A DNA stretch of 64,000 nt, from the NCBI RefSeq assembly GCF_023702715.1, contig NZ_CP098480.1, forward strand, positions 2,356,001-2,420,000, read 5' to 3'. The notes under the pieces are model-generated. The model did no database searches. It was not told where the DNA came from and worked only from the letters and a program-made list of their open reading frames with translations. This document shows positions 10,777-19,404 of this stretch, one piece after another. The stretch comes from Acinetobacter sp. C32I (GTDB lineage: Bacteria; Pseudomonadota; Gammaproteobacteria; Pseudomonadales; Moraxellaceae). The position numbers and the translations under genes were made by a program. Position 1 is the stretch's first letter. Each line of letters opens with the position of its first letter.

Positions 10777-11340
10777 CTACTTTGATTTTTTCACCTTCAT
10801 CCAATCAAATGTACCATCCGGCTTAACTGTACCTTCATTTTTTTCATCTTTAATGATAACTTTGGTTCCAGGCTCACCCTTACCTGTAACAGTTGTGCCA
10901 TCTTCGCTAACGGCTACATCTGTTGGTGCTGCTGGTGCTGTCGTATCTGGGGCATTAACTGCAACTTCAGGAGATTTATTACCCGCTTGGTCTTCAAGAC
11001 CTACGGTAATTTCTTCTCCATTGGTTAACGGCTTGTCCAGTTCGACTTCAAATGTACCATCCGGCTTAACTGTACCTTCACCAATCACATTACCATTTTC
11101 ATCTTTAATGATAACTTTGGTTCCAGGCTCACCCTTACCTGTAACAGTTGTGCCATCTTCGCTAACGGCTACATCTGTTGGTGCTGCTGGTGCTGTCGTA
11201 TCTGGGGCATTAACTGTAACTTCAGGAGATTTATTACCCGCTTGGTCTTCAAGACCTACGGTAATTTCTTCTCCATTGGTTAACGGCTTGTCCAGTTCGA
11301 CTTCAAATGTACCATCCGGCTTTAACTGTACCTTCACCAA
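10777..11340 (-). CDS. Middle piece of the SD-repeat adhesin: Ig-like repeats
   Basis: This 187-codon open piece carries the same 85-residue Ig-like repeats as the N-terminal piece (DKPLTNGEEITVGLEDQAGN and DVAVSEDGTTVTG). It is separated from the N-terminal piece only by the extra T at 11321-11323. Its own end is out of frame: past the last repeat, the bases at 10760-10800 still spell GEKIKVGLEDQAGNKS in another frame, then join the SD tract. It is not an independent gene. Confidence 0.7.
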   Translation of the reverse strand: MVKVQLKPDGTFEVELDKPLTNGEEITVGLEDQAGNKSPEVTVNAPDTTAPAAPTDVAVSEDGTTVTGKGEPGTKVIIKDENGNVIGEGTVKPDGTFEVELDKPLTNGEEITVGLEDQAGNKSPEVAVNAPDTTAPAAPTDVAVSEDGTTVTGKGEPGTKVIIKDEKNEGTVKPDGTFDWMKVKKSK

Positions 11341-11700
11341 TCACATTACCATTTTCATCTTTAATGATAACTTTGGTTCCAGGCTCACCCTTACCTGTAA
11401 CAGTTGTGCCATCTTCGCTAACGGCTACATCTGTTGGTGCTGCTGGTGCTGTCGTATCTGGGGCATTAACTGTAACTTCAGGAGATTTATTACCCGCTTG
11501 GTCTTCAAGACCTACGGTAATTTCTTCTCCATTGGTTAACGGCTTGTCCAGTTCGACTTCAAATGTACCATCCGGCTTAACTGTACCTTCACCAATCACA
11601 TTACCATTTTCATCTTTAATGATAACTTTGGTTCCAGGCTCACCCTTACCTGTAACAGTTGTGCCATCTTTACTAACCACTACACCCGTTGGCGCCGCTG
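10795..11700 (-). repeat. 255-bp tandem repeats encoding Ig-like domains
   Basis: Copies are spaced 255 bp (11051 to 11306) and 256 bp (11306 to 11562). The extra base in the second interval marks the frameshift. The copies are almost identical, so short reads could not place uniquely here. The copy nearest the SD tract is shorter and divergent. Confidence 0.9.
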
Positions 11701-12175
11701 GTGGAGTCGTGTCTTTTGGCTCACTAGGAGAAGATCTATCTTTATCATCGCCATTATGCGCCCACCATAAAATGCCGGCACCAGCTAATGGTACTGATAA
11801 CCATGCCCATGGGGATGCTATACCATCGTGATAAAGTAAAGGCTCTATATCATCGATATAGCTATAAGTAATATTTTCTAATAAAGCTCCATTACTATCA
11901 GTAAATTGCACCCAAATTAATTTATGATTGTTATCTTCAAAAACTAGGCTGTTATCAGTTGAATAATTCCCTCCATTAAAGAAGTTAACTATTACAATCT
12001 GTTCACCATTTTTTAAAGTAATAATTGCGTTGTTACCATCTTGTTTGATTTCGGCAACATCATCTTTATTCACTTTGACTAAAACGACTGATGCTTCCGA
12101 AAGCGAAACAGTATCTTTTGTTGTGGTTTCTAAAGTCTCATGACTTTCCTTAGAAACAACCCTTATTTCCGACAT
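11303..12175 (-). CDS. N-terminal piece of the SD-repeat adhesin: BapA-type prefix
   Basis: This piece holds the true start of the adhesin. The ATG at 12175 has a good ribosome site (AAGGGG) ten bases upstream. There is no Sec signal peptide, as expected for a type I substrate. Residues 1-130 match the BapA-prefix-like domain (charged, beta-rich, NAIITLKNGEQIVIVNFF). A short hydrophobic stretch, SPWAWLSVPLAGAGILWW, follows at about 142-159, then a charged linker and two Ig-like repeats. The frame is lost at 11321-11323. The N-terminus exits last and may retain the protein at the cell surface. That is known for LapA/Bap-type adhesins and inferred here. Confidence 0.85.
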   Translation of the reverse strand: MSEIRVVSKESHETLETTTKDTVSLSEASVVLVKVNKDDVAEIKQDGNNAIITLKNGEQIVIVNFFNGGNYSTDNSLVFEDNNHKLIWVQFTDSNGALLENITYSYIDDIEPLLYHDGIASPWAWLSVPLAGAGILWWAHNGDDKDRSSPSEPKDTTPPAAPTGVVVSKDGTTVTGKGEPGTKVIIKDENGNVIGEGTVKPDGTFEVELDKPLTNGEEITVGLEDQAGNKSPEVTVNAPDTTAPAAPTDVAVSEDGTTVTGKGEPGTKVIIKDENGNVIGEGTVKAGWYI

Positions 12176-12542
12176 ATTTTCTGCCCCTTATTAGGATTAT
12201 TTATTAAACAAATCCAATTTAAAGCTCTTAAATTTAAGAAAATAAAAAGAGCCCAAATTAGGGGATAAATTAGATAAAATAAAAGCCAACCTCAACACGG
12301 AAATAAATTATAAACATGAATTACATCACAAAAAATTAGTAAGCAAGTAGTGTAATTATTAACCAACATGATTGAATAAAAAATAATCATTGTTTTTCAG
12401 TAGCTTAATTAAGCTTATTATTGATAGTATTATTTAATTGTTTTTATGTTTTAAACTATAAAAAATAAAAACCACATCTTTAAAACAAAAATATTAACGG
12501 TGTGAATTATCTTTATTTACAATCCACACCTTCTAGTTTTAA
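12176..12542. other. Intergenic region carrying the adhesin promoter
   Basis: These 367 very AT-rich bases separate the adhesin from the secretion genes. They should hold the adhesin promoter on the minus strand. I see no clear operator. The only structure is a weak hairpin at 12499-12530. Confidence 0.6.
12499..12530 (-). terminator. Possible weak terminator after the secretion operon
   Basis: GGTGTG / CACACC arms enclose a 20-base loop, and on the minus strand a T-rich stretch follows after a few bases. The loop is large, so it may terminate only part of the transcripts and let some continue into the adhesin gene. Confidence 0.4.
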
Positions 12543-13733
12543 CTACCTCTCTCGCAATGCTTCTTTTGCCTTATTAAATGGTTTAAGAAGATAATTAAGA
12601 ATTGTTTTCTCACCAGTTCTAATATCTACGGTCGCAACCATCCCTGGAGTAATAGCAAAGGCTTTTTTATCCTTGTTATAAAGCTTATCTGAGTCTGTTC
12701 GAATATATACGCGATAATAGAACTGATCTTGTTTCACTTCATCTCTTATTGTATCAGGGGATATCACGGTCACTTTCCCAGTTAAACCACCATAAATTGA
12801 ATAATCATATGCTGTAATTTTGACTAGGGCCTCTTGCCCAGGGCGGATGAAAGCAATATCTCGAGGCAAAATACGGGCTTCAATCAAAAGTTTTTCGTCA
12901 ATGGGTACAATCGTCATTAATTTGCCATTCTGCGGGATTACACCACCATGTGTTGTTACAGCAATTTCTTTCACAACACCACGCACAGGCGCTCTAAAAA
13001 CTGCTCGTTCTAAACTGTCATTGCGCCCCATAACGACTTGTTGTTGGGTTTGAATATCTGTATTTGCTTTGGATAATTCTTCTCGGGCTTTAACATAATA
13101 CTGATTCCGAGCATCATTCATTTTATTTTGCAAATCATTTGCTGAACGTCTTAAACGTAAAACTTCAACCTCACTGGCAGCGCCTTTAGCAACCAATGGT
13201 TCAGTCATCGTTAACTCTTGCTGGACCAGTTGTAAGGCTTCTTTATAACCAGCCAAAGTCTGTTCCTGATCCTCTTTACGCGATAAATATAACGCTGTTT
13301 CTTCATCTACAAGTTTTTGATCTTTGGCAACAATTTCAGGAAAATTCAAAGGAGTTCCATTAACTTCTGCACGTAAACGAGCTGCCGTTGCCTGAGCCGC
13401 AATTAACAACGATTGAGACTCACCGACGTTTGATGCGAAGCGAGTAGGATCCAACTGCGCCAAAATCTCGCCTTTTTGGACGATATCACCTTCTTGTACA
13501 TTTAACTTAGTCAAAATCCCTCCTTCTAAAGATTGGATAACCTGTTCTTTTGAAGAGGGAATGACCTTACCTGTTCCTGTAGAAACTTCCTCAAGATTAA
13601 AAATCCAAGCCCAAACTAAAAGAATTAATAAACCAATGCCCACCACCCAAATCACTAGACTTGCACGAGGTAAAGGGGGCTCAGTGTAGGAGACTTTTAT
13701 TGAGCGGTTTGATCCTTGTTGTTGGTCACTCAT
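12543..13733 (-). CDS. HlyD/LapC-family type I secretion membrane fusion protein
   Basis: This is the periplasmic adaptor that links the inner-membrane ABC transporter to the outer-membrane channel. One transmembrane segment lies at about residues 25-45 (LVIWVVGIGLLILLVWAWIF). It is followed by a biotinyl-lipoyl-like half (GILTKLNVQEGDIVQKGEIL), a long coiled coil at about 110-240 and the closing barrel with APVRGVVKEIAV. At about 396 residues it has the usual length. I chose the ATG at 13733, which shares its A with the upstream stop (TGATG) and has a strong AAGGAG site seven bases away; an in-frame TTG lies one codon upstream. It is translationally coupled to the ABC transporter gene. Confidence 0.93.
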   Translation of the reverse strand: MSDQQQGSNRSIKVSYTEPPLPRASLVIWVVGIGLLILLVWAWIFNLEEVSTGTGKVIPSSKEQVIQSLEGGILTKLNVQEGDIVQKGEILAQLDPTRFASNVGESQSLLIAAQATAARLRAEVNGTPLNFPEIVAKDQKLVDEETALYLSRKEDQEQTLAGYKEALQLVQQELTMTEPLVAKGAASEVEVLRLRRSANDLQNKMNDARNQYYVKAREELSKANTDIQTQQQVVMGRNDSLERAVFRAPVRGVVKEIAVTTHGGVIPQNGKLMTIVPIDEKLLIEARILPRDIAFIRPGQEALVKITAYDYSIYGGLTGKVTVISPDTIRDEVKQDQFYYRVYIRTDSDKLYNKDKKAFAITPGMVATVDIRTGEKTILNYLLKPFNKAKEALRER

Positions 13734-15871
13734 CAATTATCTCCTTGTGTAACTTTCTTCTGTGGGGCTGTGGACTGACTTAATACCTGATCCCTTGGAC
13801 CATCCATTACAATCTGACCATCACTCACAACAATGATACGATCTACCAGTTCCAATACTGCACGTCGATGTGTTGCAACGATCAAGGTTCGATATGAAAG
13901 CCATTCTTTGAGATGATTGATGAGTTGCTTTTCTGCAACATCATCAAGCGATGCAGTAGGTTCGTCTAATAAGAGAATATTAGGTTGACGGATTAACAAG
14001 CGGGCTAATAAAAATGCTTGTTTCTGGCCACCAGAAAAACCAACACCACCTTCCAGAATCAAATGATCTAAGCCTTCTTTTTTTTCTTGAACAAAAGGTA
14101 AAGCGCCTGTGACCGTCAATGCGCGTAATATGTCTTGATCTGTAGCTAAAGGAGCACCTAAAGTCAGATTTTCACGAATAGTTCCGTAGAATAGATGGGC
14201 ATTCTGATTCAATAAACCCATATCACGACGCACATCAGATGGATCTATTAAAGATAAATCTAGTTCATCAAGATGAACTGCCCCTTGAGTTGGTTCCTGC
14301 ATACCTGCTAATAATTGCAGCAAAGTTGATTTACCCGCACCATTACGACCTAATATTGCAATTCTTTCACCAGCACGAATTTTTAAATGTCGGATTGCCA
14401 GACTTGGTTTTGGGTCATCTTGTGAATACTGAAACAGAATATTTTTTAATTCATAATCTCCATTCAAAACAGTCTTGTGTACTAAATGGGCACGATCAGC
14501 CTGATCTACAGGGCGTTTCATCAATTCATCTAAGCTTTGTTTGGCCACTTTAGCTTGCTGTAGGCGCCCCAAAATGCCAGTAATCTGCGAAATTGGTGCT
14601 AGCATACGCGATGACAAAATTGAACATGCAACCAGAGCACCCGTCGTCATTTCACCATCCATGACAGCAAAACAACCTACTAAAACCACCATCGCATAAG
14701 TCAGGCCTTGAATTTTTTGTGTCCAAGCCATCAAAATGCCAACAATTTTGCGTTGTTTCATACCGATATCAGCAGAAATCTCATTCATATGATTCCATTG
14801 ATTCTGAAACCGAGACTCAGCTCTTAATAATTTGATATCTTCAAAGCCTTGTACAGCCTCAACCAAAATTGCATTCCGAATCGAAGACTCACGCATCCCC
14901 TCTTGCGCCAATTGAGCTAATTTTTTCTGTACCAAAATAGCTGGCAAAATCATCAGTGGAATAACCAGTAACATCACCCAAAATAGTTTTCCACCAATCA
15001 GCGCAAAGATAATCAAGAACAAAAAGAAGAAAGGAAAATCAGCAATTGCGCCTATTGTGGTTGATGTGACCAATTCTCGAACCCCTTCGAGTTCACGAAT
15101 TTGAGAAATAAAACTTCCCGTAGATTTTGAACGATCTTTATTCTTTATTCGTAGGGCATGACCAAAAACTCGGTCTGAGATGCGCAAATCAGCTCTTTTA
15201 CCAATAATATCGGATAAATAAATTCTTGATACACGTAATATAAATTCAAAAACTGCTGCGATTAATACGCCACCAGCCAATACCCATAGTGTAGGAATGG
15301 ATTGCGAAGGTACAACCCGATCATAAACTTGCATGGAAAACACAATTGTTGCCAATGCCAAAACGTTGGCAATTAAAGAGGCAAACATAATATCGATATA
15401 GCGTTTCCAATCACGCAACGCAATCGACCAGAACCAACTTGGCTCATAAGGTTTAATGTATTCATCAACACGCGCGTCTGGAATTGATGTTTCTGGCCGC
15501 AAAATATAGACGTTTTTGATTGTATTTTTTAATACATTCACATGGAAGGTTTGAGATAAACCTTGATCGCCACTCAGTTGAATACTGAGATTACCTTCTG
15601 TATCTGCTTTATCAATGACTCCGACATGCCCATCTTTAAATTCAACAATAACAGGTAAACGCCAAGGGTTTAAAAGCTCTGGCGAAAACGTGGATCGGCG
15701 TAAGTTGAGACCAACCTGACGCGAGATCAGCTGCAAAATATTGTCCAGCTTTTGATCCTGAGTCCAATCTAGCTGCAAGCGAATTCTTTCTTCAGATGGT
15801 TCAATCCGATAATATTTGGCAACCGTAAGAATTGCTTGTAGCCAAGGTTGATAGTTTATCTTTGTCGTCAT
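13733..15871 (-). CDS. LapB-type type I secretion ABC transporter
   Basis: This 712-residue protein exports the giant adhesin across the inner membrane at the cost of ATP. Its layout is an N-terminal C39-peptidase-like domain (about residues 1-130) without an evident catalytic cysteine, as in LapB/HlyB exporters. A six-helix membrane domain lies at about 160-440. The nucleotide-binding domain has Walker A GRNGAGKST, signature FSGGQKQAFLLARLL, Walker B ILLLDEPTASLD and an H-loop in ATHRR. The start overlaps the outer membrane channel stop by four bases, and the stop overlaps the adaptor start, so all three genes are co-translated. The degenerate C39 domain implies the substrate is not cut at a double-glycine leader. 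Confidence 0.95.
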   Translation of the reverse strand: MTTKINYQPWLQAILTVAKYYRIEPSEERIRLQLDWTQDQKLDNILQLISRQVGLNLRRSTFSPELLNPWRLPVIVEFKDGHVGVIDKADTEGNLSIQLSGDQGLSQTFHVNVLKNTIKNVYILRPETSIPDARVDEYIKPYEPSWFWSIALRDWKRYIDIMFASLIANVLALATIVFSMQVYDRVVPSQSIPTLWVLAGGVLIAAVFEFILRVSRIYLSDIIGKRADLRISDRVFGHALRIKNKDRSKSTGSFISQIRELEGVRELVTSTTIGAIADFPFFFLFLIIFALIGGKLFWVMLLVIPLMILPAILVQKKLAQLAQEGMRESSIRNAILVEAVQGFEDIKLLRAESRFQNQWNHMNEISADIGMKQRKIVGILMAWTQKIQGLTYAMVVLVGCFAVMDGEMTTGALVACSILSSRMLAPISQITGILGRLQQAKVAKQSLDELMKRPVDQADRAHLVHKTVLNGDYELKNILFQYSQDDPKPSLAIRHLKIRAGERIAILGRNGAGKSTLLQLLAGMQEPTQGAVHLDELDLSLIDPSDVRRDMGLLNQNAHLFYGTIRENLTLGAPLATDQDILRALTVTGALPFVQEKKEGLDHLILEGGVGFSGGQKQAFLLARLLIRQPNILLLDEPTASLDDVAEKQLINHLKEWLSYRTLIVATHRRAVLELVDRIIVVSDGQIVMDGPRDQVLSQSTAPQKKVTQGDN

Positions 15872-17394
15872 GGTTGAACTTCAAACCCCTGAATTGAAAT
15901 ATTATTTAAGCCATAGGCCTGTCTGGAACGACCTGTCGCAGCAATGTATTGAACAATGCTGTTATAGATGTCATATCGTGCTGTTTCGAGTTCTGTATTT
16001 GCGCTATGAATTGCCTGTTCGGCATTGAGTAAATCGACCAAGGAACGTGTGCCGAGCTTATACTGTTCCTGATAAAGTTCTCGGGTACGAACTGTGGTAG
16101 CTTGTCGATTGGCTAAGACCAGCATTTGGCGCTGCCTGTTTTCAATTTGCTCGCGACTGGCTCTAATCTGATCAAGAACTTCTCGGTAAACAGAGTTGAC
16201 TTGAGATCTTGCTGCTTCTTCTGCATAACTTGCCATTTTGACCTGAGAGGAAATTGCTCCTCCTTGATAAAACTGGCTTGTCGCTTCTAGCATGATTGAA
16301 CTATAAAACCCATCATCTTTATTATTATTCGGATTGCGACCATTCAAGGCCTGATTTAATGACCCTTTAACAGCTAAGGTTGGATAACGACTTAAACGAG
16401 TCTGGTCTTTTTGGGCTTTTGCAACCTCCACATTGGCCTGAGCAGCAATCATTTTTGGAATAATATTAAACTGTGGCTCACCATATAAATCTGACTGCTT
16501 GACTAAATCTGCGGGGATGAGCCAGACCTTATTAAAAACATCTATGCCTAAAAGCGTAGCTAAATGTTGCTGATATTGACGTAATAAAGATTGTTGAGCA
16601 ATTAAACCTGACTGAGCTGACTCTAAATAAGATTGCGCTTGAATAGGATCCGCTTGGCTACTAATTCCGGCTTTTGCCCGAAGATTTGCAATTTCTTGAA
16701 TACGTTGAATACCAGCTATCTGCTGTTCAGCAATCTTATTTAATTGAAGATAGCGTTGAATATTGATAATTGTTTGCGCCACATCTTGTGCATTTTCATC
16801 AATACTCACCAACACATTAGCTTGTTCGACTTGAACTTTAGCTTGAGCTACAGAAACCCCAGACTTTATCTTGCCAAAATCATAAAGCATCTGGGTAGCA
16901 TTTAAGCTCAATAATTGCCTGCCTCGCTCTCCAGTTGTTAAATCGCCAGTACTAACGCCCCCAGAGAGTTGAGGATAATAACCAGCTTTCGCAACGTCGA
17001 TACCAGCATTTTGTGAGGATAAACTAGCAATTGATTGAGAAATATCAGGATTTTGTTGAATCGAATAATGGATAGCATCTACTAAATTAATGGTATTTTT
17101 AGCCATTAATGTGGATGGAGCTAAGAAAGTAGTTTCACTCCCAAACCTTTGAAATTGGCTTCCACCTGACTGAAGATGACTTAACTTTTGTAAATCTACG
17201 GACCTATAGCTTTGATCAGGTACAGGCATAAAGAATTGAGAGACCTTTTTCTTAAAACCTTTTTCTGATTTGGTTGGAATTGTTTCTGCCCTTACTGTAG
17301 ATACAACTGAAGCAATACAAAAACAAAAAAAGAATTGGGTAGTTGATCTAAATATAAATAGAAGCTGATTTTTTGGAAACGATATTTTACTCAT
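15868..17394 (-). CDS. TolC/LapE-family outer membrane channel of the type I system
   Basis: This 508-residue TolC-type protein belongs to the type I secretion outer membrane family. A signal peptide-like hydrophobic stretch (about residues 10-36) precedes about 50 linker residues. Two long alpha-helical repeats follow, with typical phrases such as INLVDAIHYSIQQNPDISQS and GTRSLVDLLNAEQAIHSANTE. It would complete the channel from ABC transporter through adaptor to the outside. It is the first gene of the three-gene secretion operon, and its promoter should lie in the 250 AT-rich bases upstream (17395-17646), which hold no gene. The N-terminal linker before the first TolC repeat is longer than in E. 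coli TolC. Confidence 0.92.
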   Translation of the reverse strand: MSKISFPKNQLLFIFRSTTQFFFCFCIASVVSTVRAETIPTKSEKGFKKKVSQFFMPVPDQSYRSVDLQKLSHLQSGGSQFQRFGSETTFLAPSTLMAKNTINLVDAIHYSIQQNPDISQSIASLSSQNAGIDVAKAGYYPQLSGGVSTGDLTTGERGRQLLSLNATQMLYDFGKIKSGVSVAQAKVQVEQANVLVSIDENAQDVAQTIINIQRYLQLNKIAEQQIAGIQRIQEIANLRAKAGISSQADPIQAQSYLESAQSGLIAQQSLLRQYQQHLATLLGIDVFNKVWLIPADLVKQSDLYGEPQFNIIPKMIAAQANVEVAKAQKDQTRLSRYPTLAVKGSLNQALNGRNPNNNKDDGFYSSIMLEATSQFYQGGAISSQVKMASYAEEAARSQVNSVYREVLDQIRASREQIENRQRQMLVLANRQATTVRTRELYQEQYKLGTRSLVDLLNAEQAIHSANTELETARYDIYNSIVQYIAATGRSRQAYGLNNISIQGFEVQP

Positions 17395-17646
17395 CAGAAG
17401 ATCTAAACTCTTGAAATACTAAAAATAAGAAAGGTGGTCAGCATATATTCATAAAAAAATTCAAAACCTTACTTTTATTGGAAAATTTTTTAGAGAATAA
17501 TTAAATATAAGAATAAAAAAACATCAGAAACAAAAAAAACGAGAAAAAACAGACTAACATATTATTTTTAATAGATTTTAAATATTTAAAATATGTTTAA
17601 TACACACAAGAGTTAAAAACCAAACATTTCTGATTAAAAGCAAAAA

Positions 17647-17919
17647 CTAACAAATACACTCACCAAACATATTATAAATAAATGCTACAGGAGCATCTCT
17701 TGGGTAAACATATTTAATATCAATACAATAAAAATCAATCCCACTCACCACAAACAAAAAATGATTAGACTTTGACAAAACACGTGCATGAATTGTCAAA
17801 TGGCCTCTAAACCGCCTGGACTGGTTATGAATATTAAAAACAACAACATCATTAAATTCTATAGTATCAATATTAAAAGGAATATATTGACCACATTTCT
17901 CACATTTCCAACTTCTCAT
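17647..17919 (-). CDS. Small unknown protein with paired cysteines
   Basis: This 90-residue protein is not recognised. It starts with CEKC (residues 6-9) and ends with CIC (88-90), a spacing that could bind zinc if the ends meet. The middle is beta-rich, with many aromatic residues. The ribosome site is weak, which lowers certainty. It lies about 250 bp upstream of the secretion operon and 99 bp downstream of another small unknown gene on the same strand, so the two may form a pair. Base composition is very AT-rich, suggesting accessory DNA. Confidence 0.55.
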   Translation of the reverse strand: MRSWKCEKCGQYIPFNIDTIEFNDVVVFNIHNQSRRFRGHLTIHARVLSKSNHFLFVVSGIDFYCIDIKYVYPRDAPVAFIYNMFGECIC

Positions 17920-18018
17920 AAAATTTCACAAAAATTTTATATTTATCCATTGATTCAAAGATGTAAATATTATTAAACACATGCATAAAAACAAAAAATA
18001 AAACCCACATATTAAAAA

Positions 18019-18348
18019 TTACTCAGCTATGTCTTCAATCCTGAACAACTGTCTTTCTTCTACATTTAAATAAACACTTTCACAAAAATTTGCTTTACCA
18101 CTTTTTATGAAAAAATCTTCCATCATATCCAGATGAAAGTGACTTTCCTTATAAACTTCTTCAAACAAAATAAGCATGTCTCGTGAATAACTCTCAACAC
18201 AATTTTTCTTAAAGTCTTTTAACTCTCTATCAACCTCTTCACGTATTAATTTCATAAAATAACGCCGTGAAATTACAGTATTACTTTCACAAAAAAAACG
18301 TGTCGCTTCGTCCAAACCTTTCTGAAATATCATTTCATAAATTTTCAT
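18019..18348 (-). CDS. Small unknown helical protein
   Basis: This 109-residue, largely helical and charged protein matches no family that I recognise. It has no signal peptide or membrane segment. Cysteines at about 20, 50 and 89 show no metal motif. It precedes the CxxC protein on the same strand and may be co-transcribed with it. Such AT-rich pairs of small orphan genes near adhesins are sometimes immunity or toxin genes, but nothing in the sequence proves that. No strong ribosome site is visible before the ATG. Confidence 0.5.
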   Translation of the reverse strand: MKIYEMIFQKGLDEATRFFCESNTVISRRYFMKLIREEVDRELKDFKKNCVESYSRDMLILFEEVYKESHFHLDMMEDFFIKSGKANFCESVYLNVEERQLFRIEDIAE

Positions 18349-18905
18349 TATTTATTGATACCTAAACATTCTCTGATAATAAAAATGAATCAAACTGACT
18401 CATTTAAAAAATCAAAAAATAGCACCAATATCAATTTAACTCAAACTCCACCTTGAATTAAGAACACACACCATCTATTAAAAATAAATAACAAGCACAG
18501 AAAAACAAGAAATAAGTAACTTCTTAGTTAAAATTCAGCATCAGAAAAAAGTGCATATGTTTTAAATTAAGATTAAGCCTATCTTTAAACAGCATTGAAA
18601 TAATCTAAAAAATAATCCACCCACAACTAAAACCCTTATTATTTTTAAATAAAAATCACTTTACGAAATATTTAATAAAATCTTCACAACCCCCAGTAAA
18701 AAAATGCAATAGGGCATAAATAAAACATTAAACAATATACTTAGCTTTTCATTCACGCCTACATATCTAGCTCAGCCTTTCCCCTTCCAGCGCTTAAACC
18801 TTAAAATCTATCACGCTGCTTTTACTCTCATTACAATTTAGTTACCATTGAGACTATTTCTTACTAACTCATCCCACCTTTTCTTACTGCTATAAGAGTA
18901 AAAAT
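18349..18905. other. 557-bp AT-rich intergenic region
   Basis: No convincing gene, RNA or repeat is visible. It is strongly A-rich on the plus strand from 18360 to 18720. It should contain the promoter of the carboxymuconolactone decarboxylase-family gene near its right end. Confidence 0.5.
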
Positions 18906-19289
18906 ATGTCACAACAAGATTATGAAAATGGATTAAAAGTTCGTACTGAAGTGATGGGCGAATCCTTTGTCAAACGCGCGCAGGACAATACCGTACCTTT
19001 TACCCAACCATTACAAGACTGGATCAATGAACATGCTTGGGGCTCAACATGGCAGCGTGAGGGTGTGTTACCGCGTAAATACCGCTCTCTTGTGACCATT
19101 GCCTTTTTGACAGCACTAAAAAGTCCAACCGAACTGAAAGGGCATATTCGTGGTGCATTGAACAATGGTGCAACAGTTGAGGAAATCCAAGAAGTGTTAT
19201 TGCATAGCTTGCCATATTGTGGCGCACCTGCAACACAGGAGGCTTTCCGAGCAGCACTAGAAGTCATCAATGAATATCAAGCGCAATAA
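18906..19289 (+). CDS. Carboxymuconolactone decarboxylase (CMD) family protein, PcaC-like
   Basis: This 127-residue protein has the full length of PcaC-type 4-carboxymuconolactone decarboxylase. It shows the family features: a central helix with RSLVTIAFLTALKSPTELKGH, then RGALNNGATVEEIQEVLLHSLPYCGAPA. PcaC removes CO2 in protocatechuate breakdown. Here no other pca gene is nearby, so this is probably a paralogue of unknown substrate. The CxxC redox motif of AhpD-type members is absent, which argues for a decarboxylase-like rather than peroxidase-like role. It is transcribed alone and ends at a strong terminator. A LysR regulator lies convergently downstream. Confidence 0.88.
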   Translation: MSQQDYENGLKVRTEVMGESFVKRAQDNTVPFTQPLQDWINEHAWGSTWQREGVLPRKYRSLVTIAFLTALKSPTELKGHIRGALNNGATVEEIQEVLLHSLPYCGAPATQEAFRAALEVINEYQAQ

Positions 19290-19310
19290 GCTGTGATTAA
19301 AATCAAGATA

Positions 19311-19338
19311 AAAAAGCCCTAATCAAATTAGGGCTTTT
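19311..19338. terminator. Rho-independent terminator
   Basis: AGCCCTAAT / ATTAGGGCT arms with a three-base loop sit between an A-run and a T-run. It can serve both the CMD gene and the convergent LysR gene. Confidence 0.9.
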
Positions 19339-19404
19339 AGCACTTTCATTCATCAAAAATGAAAGCCATTCGAAAATTTTTATTCGAAATACAATTCCGA
19401 GCGA

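Larger units (their letters stand above)
4534..12175 (-). pseudogene. Whole locus of the giant SD-repeat, type I-secreted adhesin (frame interrupted as sequenced)
   Basis: Read right to left, one architecture runs across 7.6 kb: BapA-type N-terminus, 85-residue Ig-like repeats, about 3.1 kb of SD codons, 84-residue Ig-like repeats, a beta-rich C-terminal region and a type I secretion signal. If intact it would encode roughly 2,500 residues. As given, the frame breaks at 11321-11323 (one extra T relative to the sister repeats), again at about 10740-10800, and many times between 7728 and 10720. All breaks lie in or beside long tandem repeats, while the unique ends are clean. That pattern is what an unpolished long-read consensus would give. 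True decay or phase variation is possible but less likely. Entries below describe the open pieces. Confidence 0.75.
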
